A DNA stretch of 12,782 nt from an uncultured Desulfuromonadales bacterium (GTDB lineage: Bacteria > Desulfobacterota > Desulfuromonadia > Desulfuromonadales > Geopsychrobacteraceae): contig CALZLE010000130.1 in NCBI GenBank assembly GCA_945788205.1, forward strand, positions 1 through 12,782. Reading direction: 5' to 3'. A program made the translations under genes and the position numbers. This document shows positions 7,403 to 12,782 of this stretch, one piece after another. The notes beneath the pieces were generated by a model. That model had not been told where the DNA came from, did not search any database, and saw only the letters and a list, made by a program, of their open reading frames with translations. Position 1 is the first letter of the stretch, and each line of letters begins with the position of its first letter.

Positions 7403-8275
7403 ATGCCGATCAGCAATTATCTGACCATTGATGTCGAAGATTATTACCATGTTTCGGCATTTGAGAAGATTTCGCCGCCAGCAACCTGGGCTGGGCGAGA
7501 AAGTCGGGTCGAGCAGAATACCGATCGGGTCCTCGAGATTCTTGACGAGTCCTCGGTCAAGGCGACCTTTTTTGTGCTCGGCTGGGTTGCTGAACGGTTC
7601 CCTGCGTTGGTGCCGAGAATTGCTCAGCAGGGGCATGAGATTGCCAGCCACGGATATCTTCACCAGCGGGTTGCTCTGCAGGATCGCAACAGCTATCGCG
7701 AGGATATCTGCCGCAGTAAAAAATTACTTGAGGATCAGCTCGGCGCAGCGGTAGACGGCTATCGCGCGCCAAGTTATTCGATCACCCGGCAGACTGATTG
7801 GGCTTTCGATGAGCTGCTTGAGGCCGGTTATCGCTACGATTCAAGTATTTTTCCGATGCAGCACGATTTCTACGGGATCCCGGACTGGCCCCGATTCGCC
7901 GGCTATGCCGTCAAAAATTCCGCTGGCTGGGCCGCCAGCGACAAACCGACCGCGACAGCGCTGCGGGAACTGCCAATTACGACTTTACGCCTTGGCCAAA
8001 GGAACTTTCCGATTGCCGGGGGAGGGTATTTTCGCCTATTGCCCTATGCTGTCACCCGCTGGGGGCTTTCACGCATCAACCGCCAGGAGCAGCAGCCGTT
8101 TATTTTTTATCTGCATCCCTGGGAATTCGATCCACAGCAACCACGCATGCCAGGTTGCAGTGCCAAAAGCAGATTCCGGCATTACTTGAACCTGAGCAGG
8201 ACCGGCAGCAGGTTCAAACGTTTGATTAAGGATTTTTCTTTTGTTCCGATACAGTCCGGTCTTGATCTGGACTGA
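7403..8275 (+). CDS. XrtA-system polysaccharide deacetylase
   Basis: 290 aa, family 4 carbohydrate esterase (NodB-like) of the XrtA type (TIGR03006-like), which removes N-acetyl groups from an N-acetylhexosamine-containing glycan. Motif 1 is LTIDVEDYYH (7-16), with the TxDxED pattern of this subfamily in place of the classic TFDDG; ATFFVLGW follows at 54-61; the metal-binding HxxxH is SHGYLH (H83, H87); motif 3 is YRAPSYS (120-126). A C-terminal segment typical of this subfamily (DUF3473-like) has GGGYFRLLP (207-214) and FIFYLHPWEFDP (233-244). No signal peptide is visible, so it would act in the cytoplasm or reach the polymer by another route. SD GGAG (7393-7396) is 6 bases from ATG 7403. 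The next gene begins 17 bases after the stop. Confidence 0.92.
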   Translation: MPISNYLTIDVEDYYHVSAFEKISPPATWAGRESRVEQNTDRVLEILDESSVKATFFVLGWVAERFPALVPRIAQQGHEIASHGYLHQRVALQDRNSYREDICRSKKLLEDQLGAAVDGYRAPSYSITRQTDWAFDELLEAGYRYDSSIFPMQHDFYGIPDWPRFAGYAVKNSAGWAASDKPTATALRELPITTLRLGQRNFPIAGGGYFRLLPYAVTRWGLSRINRQEQQPFIFYLHPWEFDPQQPRMPGCSAKSRFRHYLNLSRTGSRFKRLIKDFSFVPIQSGLDLD

Positions 8276-8292
8276 ATGAATGGATTTGGACC

Positions 8293-9345
8293 TTGCAGAC
8301 ACGCGCAGCCACAGGTGAGGACCAGTCAGCATGGGACCAGTATGTTCTTGGTCACCCGGAGGGGTTAGCTTATCAACTATTTGCCTGGAGGCTGGCCGTT
8401 AAGAAAACCTATGGACATGACGCGTCCTACCTGCTGGCGGAAAATGACAACAAAATTTGTGGCGTGTTACCGCTGATAAATTTCAGTATTCCATTTAGCC
8501 GGTCGTCTTTGATTTCTCTTCCCTACTGTGATGCCGGTGGAATTCTTGCGGATAATGCCGATGTTGCACGGCTGTTGCTTGAGAGAGCGTTGCTTTTAGC
8601 GAGAGAATCAAGTTCGAAATGTTTTATCCGGACGACCCAGCCTCTGGCAGTAAATTACCCAAATATCACCGACAAAGTGCGGATGGTGCTGACCCTGCCA
8701 GAAAATTCGGAATTGTTTTTAGCGAGCCTTAAATCGAAAATCCGCAATAAAATTAAAAAGCCCCAGAAGTGTGGTTTTGCGATCAAGGTGGGGGCGTATG
8801 AATTAATCGACCCATTCTATTCCGTTTTTGCAGAAAACATGCATGAACTAGGCTCCCCCGTCCATAGCCGCAGATGGATAGAATCGATTGTTTCCGAATA
8901 TAAGGAGAAAATCAGGATTGCGGTTGTTTTTACTCCAGAGGGTGTTCCAGCTGCCGCGGGGATTCTCTTGTTACATCCTGCGACGGTTTCAAACCCCTGG
9001 GCATCATCGTTACGAAAATACAACCATCTGAAGCCTAACATGTTGCTCTATGCTACGCTTTTATCTTTCGCTGCGGATAATGGTTACAAGAATTTTGATT
9101 TTGGTCGGTCAACCCCAGGCGAGGGCACCTACCTGTTCAAGGAACAGTGGGGGGCCCAGCCCCGCCATCTGTATTGGTATGAACTTGGTTCTGATGACCG
9201 GGCCTCAAAGGCACAGCAACAAGCAGAAACTCCCCCCATGGGTATCTCCAGGAATCGGCAGTTGGCGGCTCAGCTTTGGCAGAAGTTGCCCACTGCAGGC
9301 GCCAACTGGCTTGGACCCCGGATCAGGAAATATATCTCTCTATGA
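8293..9345 (+). CDS. FemAB-like XrtA/PEP-CTERM-associated protein
   Basis: 350 aa, FemAB/GNAT-fold protein (TIGR03019-like). Relatives such as FemA/FemB transfer amino acids from aminoacyl-tRNA to cell-wall precursors; the XrtA members have no proven substrate but always travel with EPS genes. Family marks: AWRLAVKKTYGHDASYLLAE near 31-50 and the C-terminal FDFGRSTPGEGTYLFKEQWG (268-287), which is the strongest signature. The start is TTG 8293: the frame is closed upstream by a stop at 8263-8265, ATG 8276 and ATG 8280 are in other frames, and the N-terminus from this TTG fits the family. The SD is weak (ATGGA at 8280-8284). The stop overlaps the next start (ATGA, 9342-9345). It would add a substituent to the polymer or lipid-linked unit, which is inference. 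Confidence 0.85.
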   Translation: MQTRAATGEDQSAWDQYVLGHPEGLAYQLFAWRLAVKKTYGHDASYLLAENDNKICGVLPLINFSIPFSRSSLISLPYCDAGGILADNADVARLLLERALLLARESSSKCFIRTTQPLAVNYPNITDKVRMVLTLPENSELFLASLKSKIRNKIKKPQKCGFAIKVGAYELIDPFYSVFAENMHELGSPVHSRRWIESIVSEYKEKIRIAVVFTPEGVPAAAGILLLHPATVSNPWASSLRKYNHLKPNMLLYATLLSFAADNGYKNFDFGRSTPGEGTYLFKEQWGAQPRHLYWYELGSDDRASKAQQQAETPPMGISRNRQLAAQLWQKLPTAGANWLGPRIRKYISL

Positions 9346-10583
9346 AGAATAAAGACCTGCTGTTTATTGCCCACAGAATCCCGTACCCTCCGGACAAGGG
9401 TGACAAGATTCGCACCTATCACATGCTGCAGCACCTGGCTGAGCGCTATCGGGTAACGGTCGCCTGCATGATTGATGACCCTGATGACGTCAGACATGTT
9501 GAACCGTTGCGGCAAATGGTTCACCAGGTGCATTATCAGGTCAGAACCCCCCGGGCGATGAAAGTCAAGGCCGTCAGTTCTTTGGTGACCGGCAAGCCCT
9601 TCACCCAGGAATGCTTCTATTCAAAGCAACTGCAACAGGCAATTGATGCTTATATAGATCAATATGATGCACGTGCGATTCTCTGTTTCTGTTCGTCGTC
9701 ATCCGAATATGTCTTTCGTTCAAGACACACCTTAAAGGCGTTACAAAAGAAGGTACTGCTAAACGATCTGATCGATGTTGATTCTGAAAAGTGGCAGCAG
9801 TATGCCGAGAAGCATCGCGGCTTCATGAAGTGGTTGTATCGTCGTGAAGCTCGCTTGTTGCTGCCATGCGAGCAGCGCATTATCGCTGCTTTTGATCGAA
9901 CCTTCCTGGTCAGCGAAGAAGAGAAGGCGGTTCTGGCTGCCTTCGGCCCGGTTGAGAAAATTGAAGCCTTATCGAATGGTGTCGATCTGGACTACTTTTG
10001 TCCTAAAAAAGTTTCTAAAGATCTGTATCCAACCGCGGAGTGCAAACTGGTCTTTTCCGGTGCTATGGATTATTGGCCAAATATTGAAGGTGCGGTCTGG
10101 TTTGCCGAAAAGGTTTTTCCTTCGGTAAAAGAAGTTTTTCCTGACGCTGTCTTTTGCATTGCTGGCCGAAACCCAGCTGATGCTGTTTTGGCCCTGAAAA
10201 AAATACCTGGAGTTGAAGTGACGGGCACCGTGCCCGACATGCGCGACCATCTGGCCACTGCGACCATCTGTGTTGTGCCGCTACTGATCGCTCGGGGTAT
10301 CCAGAACAAAGTGTTGGAAGGGATGGCGATGGAAAAACCGGTTATCGCCACCTGTGGAGCTGCTACCGGCATCAAGGCCGTCGATGGCCAGGAAATCATT
10401 GTTGCTGATGGTGAAATGCAGATGGCCAAAGAGATCACTGATCTGCTTAAAAATACCGACAGACGGCTAAGTATCGGTATCAAAGCAAGAGAGTATGTTG
10501 AGCGTGAGCATTCCTGGGAGTCACACCTTGGTCGATTAAGTGAATTGATCGAAGCTGCTAAATTTCCCTCAGTCCCCCTTTAA
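9342..10583 (+). CDS. XrtA-associated glycosyltransferase (family 4, Stp1-like)
   Basis: 413 aa, GT-B fold glycosyltransferase of the PEP-CTERM/EpsH1-associated sugar-transferase group (TIGR03087-like). N-terminal mark HRIPYPPDKGDKIRTYHML (11-29); DVDSEKWQQYA (145-155), a family hallmark; C-terminal donor-binding part with SNGVDLDYF (211-219), FSGAMDYWPN (238-247) and NKVLEGMAMEKPVIAT (322-337). The frame is open further upstream from 9276, but ATG 9342 is chosen because it overlaps the FemAB stop as ATGA, the residues from it match the family start, and the extra 22 residues would be in the FemAB coding sequence. It would add a sugar to the lipid-linked repeat unit in the cytoplasm. The last seven residues (KFPSVPL) and the stop lie inside the left arm of an inverted repeat, so the natural C-terminus may have been altered. 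Confidence 0.9.
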   Translation: MKNKDLLFIAHRIPYPPDKGDKIRTYHMLQHLAERYRVTVACMIDDPDDVRHVEPLRQMVHQVHYQVRTPRAMKVKAVSSLVTGKPFTQECFYSKQLQQAIDAYIDQYDARAILCFCSSSSEYVFRSRHTLKALQKKVLLNDLIDVDSEKWQQYAEKHRGFMKWLYRREARLLLPCEQRIIAAFDRTFLVSEEEKAVLAAFGPVEKIEALSNGVDLDYFCPKKVSKDLYPTAECKLVFSGAMDYWPNIEGAVWFAEKVFPSVKEVFPDAVFCIAGRNPADAVLALKKIPGVEVTGTVPDMRDHLATATICVVPLLIARGIQNKVLEGMAMEKPVIATCGAATGIKAVDGQEIIVADGEMQMAKEITDLLKNTDRRLSIGIKAREYVEREHSWESHLGRLSELIEAAKFPSVPL

Positions 10584-10637
10584 TAACTGGGGAGGTCGAC
10601 GTTCCCCCCTTTATTAAAGGGGGGCTAGGGGGGATTT
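10560..10637 (+). repeat. MITE/REP-like inverted repeat with C/G-rich arms
   Basis: The left arm 10560-10583 and right arm 10614-10637 are inverted copies: 19 of 24 positions match, and four of the five differences still allow G·U pairs in RNA, leaving one mismatch. The 30-base interior holds GGGGA (10589-10593) facing TCCCC (10603-10607) around a GTCGAC-containing loop. The right arm reads as runs of G6, CTA, G6, ATTT. Repeats of this type (C-run, TTTA/TTAAA, G-run, then CTAGGGGGGATTT) are, from memory, scattered through many deltaproteobacterial and other genomes. There is no long T run after it, so it is not a clean terminator, but it could form a stable 3' hairpin in the mRNA. Confidence 0.7.
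10604..10624 (+). repeat. perfect 21-base palindrome inside the larger repeat
   Basis: Ten bases (CCCCCCTTTA) are followed by a single T and then the exact inverse (TAAAGGGGGG). As RNA, nine base pairs would close a three-base loop. It competes with the longer 24-base stem for the same right arm, so two alternative folds are possible. Confidence 0.85.
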
Positions 10638-10694
10638 GAATTGCAGCGCATATTCCTAGTCGAATAGCAGTACTTATAAGCGAGTTACTGAATA

Positions 10695-11903
10695 ATGAAG
10701 ATTCTCCATATCCTTGATCACAGTCTCCCGCTGCATAGTGGTTACACCTTTCGCAGCCAGAATCTGTTCAGAGCCCAGCGTAAAATGGGCTATGACCCGG
10801 TTATCCTTACTTCGCCAAAGCATGAGGAAAACTGGCAGGGGGATTGGGCTGAAAAAGAGGAAATCAACGGTTTTAGCTACTATCGAACTGGAGCAACCCG
10901 AAAGTTGCCTGGGCCGATGACCAGTGAAGCCTGGCTGATGCATGTGCTTTCACGGCGGATTCTTAAGGTCGCGCAGCACGAAAAACCAGACATCATCCAT
11001 GCCCATTCACCAGTCCTCAATGCTATTCCCGCGCTGTGGGCTGGACGCAAACTGGGGGTGCCGGTTGTCTATGAAATACGTGCCTTCTGGGAAGATGCCG
11101 CTGTTGATCATGGGACGACTAGCGAGGGTTCCTTACGTTACCGGCTGACCAAAATCATCGAGACCATGGTTTGCACTCGCGCCGATCAGGTGGCAATTCT
11201 CTGCAACGGTTTGAAGGATGACCTTGTCAGTCGATATATCCCCGCCGATAAAATTACCCCGGTGTTTAATGGCGTCAATCCGGATGATTTCCAGCCCTGT
11301 TCACCTGATGAAGAATATCTGCAAACTTGGAACCTGTCCGGCAAAAAAGTAATCGGGTTTATCGGCTCCTTCTATCGTTACGAAGGGCTCGACCTGTTAG
11401 TCAAGGCTTTTGCCGGGGTCGCAGAAACCGTTCCCAGCGCAGTGCTATTGCTGGTCGGTGGCGGTGAGATGGAAGGGGAGTTGAAGCAGTTGGTTGCTGA
11501 TATGGGTCTCGGTCAACGGGTGGTCATGCCCGGTCGCATTCCGCATGAGCGCGTACCTGGTGTTTATGCCATGGTCGATCTTCTCGCTTATCCCCGCTAT
11601 GCCATGCGTTTGACCGAACTGGTTACTCCATTGAAACCATTGGAAGCGATGGCGATGGGCAAGGCTCTGGTCGCCAGCGATGTCGGTGGGCATAAAGAGC
11701 TGATCACCCACGGGGAAACTGGAATTCTGTTTAAAGCCGGAGATGTTGTTGCCCTTACAACGGAATTGTCCAGTTTAATTACCGATGATGAACGGCGTGA
11801 AGCTCTCCAGCAGCAAGGCATGCTTTGGGTGCGTGAACATCACACCTGGGAAAAAACAACCGGCGCTTATCGGCATATTTATGCCAGGGCGGGTATTAAG
11901 TAA
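10695..11903 (+). CDS. exosortase A-associated glycosyltransferase, Daro_2409-like (family 4)
   Basis: 402 aa GT-B glycosyltransferase. The start MKILHILDHSLPLHSGYTFR (1-20) is the mark of the TIGR04063 group found with XrtA. Further marks: IIHAHSPVLNAIPAL (100-114), VVYEIRAFWEDAAVDHG (124-140), FNGVNPDDFQP (191-201), GFIGSFYRYEGLDLL (221-235), LLVGGGE (252-258) and LTELVTPLKPLEAMAMGK (306-323), which holds the donor-binding glutamate. It would act in the cytoplasm on the lipid-linked repeat unit; donor and acceptor are unknown. ATG 10695 has only a weak SD (AAGCGAG, 10678-10684). It is separated from the upstream glycosyltransferase by 111 bases largely filled by an inverted repeat, so its expression may be partly independent, though I see no convincing promoter there. 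Confidence 0.9.
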   Translation: MKILHILDHSLPLHSGYTFRSQNLFRAQRKMGYDPVILTSPKHEENWQGDWAEKEEINGFSYYRTGATRKLPGPMTSEAWLMHVLSRRILKVAQHEKPDIIHAHSPVLNAIPALWAGRKLGVPVVYEIRAFWEDAAVDHGTTSEGSLRYRLTKIIETMVCTRADQVAILCNGLKDDLVSRYIPADKITPVFNGVNPDDFQPCSPDEEYLQTWNLSGKKVIGFIGSFYRYEGLDLLVKAFAGVAETVPSAVLLLVGGGEMEGELKQLVADMGLGQRVVMPGRIPHERVPGVYAMVDLLAYPRYAMRLTELVTPLKPLEAMAMGKALVASDVGGHKELITHGETGILFKAGDVVALTTELSSLITDDERREALQQQGMLWVREHHTWEKTTGAYRHIYARAGIK

Positions 11904-12003
11904 GGCAACATCGGTTTAAGCTTTCTGTCTGAGATCAGGTTGTTCGATTTTATTTAAGGATGCCGATACGGCGGGCCAAACTGGAGCGGACCGATAACAG
12001 CCT

Positions 12004-12782
12004 ATGAAAATTCTATCGTTTTCCTACTGTTTTCCTAATCAAGCGAACCCGACCTGGGGGATGTTTGTCTATCAGCGGCTGGCGGCACTTGGGCAGCTGG
12101 AAGATCTCAGGGTCTGCTCGCCAGTGCCATGGTTTCCCGTTATCAAAAACGCTGCCTGTAGCCCGAATGAGCAGCCATGGCGTGACCTTAGCGTCTATCG
12201 ACCGCGTTTTTTTTATTTTCCCGGTATTCTGAAAAACTCCGATGCTTTTTTTTACGCCAGAGGGTTGAGACCTTGGCTTGAAAACCTCTGCCGTACATGG
12301 CAGCCTGACCTTCTGGACGCCCATTTTGTCTGGCCTGACGGCGTGGGGGTCGCGCTGCTTGCCCGTGAGTTGGGGATCCCTTACGTCATCACCCTGCGCG
12401 GCAAACTCTATGAATGCCTTAAGGTTCCAGCGCAAGTGCAACAGTGTGCAGAGGCGTTGCAGGGCGCTGCGGCGGTCATCAGTGTTTCGTCGCGAATGGC
12501 AGGCGAAGCTGCTAGCCTGGGGGTCGCAAAAGAGCGGCTGCATGTCATTGTCAACGGCGTGGATTGTGAGCATTTCCGGCCTCGGGATAAAGGCGATTGC
12601 CGAAAGCGATTAGGTCTGCCTGAAGAGGGAAGGCTGCTGGTAACGGTGGCCCACCTTGGGCATCGGAAAGGTCATCATGAAATGATCCAGGCACTTGCCG
12701 AAATGCCTAATGATGTTAGGCTTGTAGTTGTCGGCGGCGCCGCGCAGGGAGGTTCCGCAGAACGGCTGCGTGAGGTCGCTCG
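12004..12782 (+). CDS. family 4 glycosyltransferase, N-terminal part (cut by window edge)
   Basis: Open from ATG 12004 to the right edge, 259 residues with no stop. It starts MKILSFSYCFPNQANPTWGM, the GT4 pattern of a Rossmann strand followed by FP..P..G.F, then FVYQRLAALG. PDLLDAHFVWPDGVGVALLA (101-120) is the usual acceptor-domain motif, followed by ITLRGKLYE (129-137), VIVNGVDCEHF (181-191) linking to the second domain, and TVAHLGHRKGHHEMIQALAE (214-233) of the donor domain; the donor-binding glutamate region is beyond the window. TuaC-like and other EPS glycosyltransferases share this layout. A stop lies in frame at 11995-11997, so ATG 12004 is the first possible start; GGAG at 11983-11986 is too far to be a good SD. 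The 100-base gap upstream shows no gene and no clear terminator. Another sugar-adding enzyme for the same polymer is inferred. Confidence 0.85.
   Translation, partial: MKILSFSYCFPNQANPTWGMFVYQRLAALGQLEDLRVCSPVPWFPVIKNAACSPNEQPWRDLSVYRPRFFYFPGILKNSDAFFYARGLRPWLENLCRTWQPDLLDAHFVWPDGVGVALLARELGIPYVITLRGKLYECLKVPAQVQQCAEALQGAAAVISVSSRMAGEAASLGVAKERLHVIVNGVDCEHFRPRDKGDCRKRLGLPEEGRLLVTVAHLGHRKGHHEMIQALAEMPNDVRLVVVGGAAQGGSAERLREVA

Noticed and set aside
9276..9341. 22-residue N-terminal extension of the Stp1-like glycosyltransferase
   Set aside because: The extension lies within the FemAB coding sequence and resembles no family N-terminus. ATG 9342, which overlaps the FemAB stop as ATGA, fits better.
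10638..10694. Promoter before the Daro_2409-like glycosyltransferase (TTGCAG 10641, TATAAG 10675)
   Set aside because: The two hexamers are 28 bases apart, much more than the usual 16-18, so I do not call it.
12013..12573. Open frame of 186 codons on the minus strand
   Set aside because: It is antisense to the last glycosyltransferase, whose GT4 motifs run through the same bases on the plus strand. No family features are seen in it.
1..12782. tRNA, rRNA, CRISPR array, transposase or PEP-CTERM substrate gene
   Set aside because: I looked for them on both strands and saw none. The only repeat of note is the short element near 10.6 kb, and all long frames are EPS genes.

Overview
The window is one strand-coherent (all +) block of an exopolysaccharide (EPS) biosynthesis and export locus of the exosortase A (XrtA/EpsH)–PEP-CTERM type. 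Protein features point to a Gram-negative bacterium: an outer-membrane export protein, a beta-barrel with a C-terminal Phe, a Wzz-type inner-membrane protein and a bacterial tyrosine kinase. The gene set, intermediate GC content and a C/G-rich palindromic repeat would fit a deltaproteobacterium such as a member of Desulfuromonadia. That placement is an inference from family knowledge, not a search result.

Layout. 1-127: C-terminal end of an EpsB-type sugar transferase, which would load the first sugar-phosphate on the lipid carrier. 130-5807: five tightly packed genes for assembly and export (outer-membrane polysaccharide export protein, Wzz-like chain-length protein, BY-type tyrosine autokinase with a YYYY tail, outer-membrane beta-barrel protein, ExeA-like AAA ATPase with a long C-terminal coiled coil). 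5808-6074: the longest non-coding gap, with a possible weak terminator, a possible nested RNA fold and a fair sigma70 promoter. 6075-10583: a second set of genes (nucleotide-sugar 6-dehydrogenase of the TviB type, polysaccharide deacetylase, FemAB-like acyltransferase, XrtA-associated glycosyltransferase). 10560-10637: a MITE/REP-like inverted repeat whose left arm forms the last codons and stop of that glycosyltransferase. 10695-11903: a second XrtA-associated glycosyltransferase (Daro_2409-like). 12004-12782: a third family 4 glycosyltransferase, cut by the window edge.

How the genes work together (inference from families): the sugar transferase starts the repeat unit and the three glycosyltransferases extend it. 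The dehydrogenase supplies an N-acetyl-hexosaminuronic acid donor. The deacetylase would expose free amines on the polymer, and the FemAB-like protein may add an amino-acid or acyl group. The Wzz protein and tyrosine kinase set chain length, and the export protein and barrel form the outer-membrane exit. No exosortase, PEP-CTERM substrate, Wzx flippase or Wzy polymerase is visible; they would have to lie outside the window.

No wholly new system was found. The points most worth a second look are the repeat that overlaps a coding end, the regulatory gap at 5808-6074, two TTG starts, and the dehydrogenase/deacetylase pairing.
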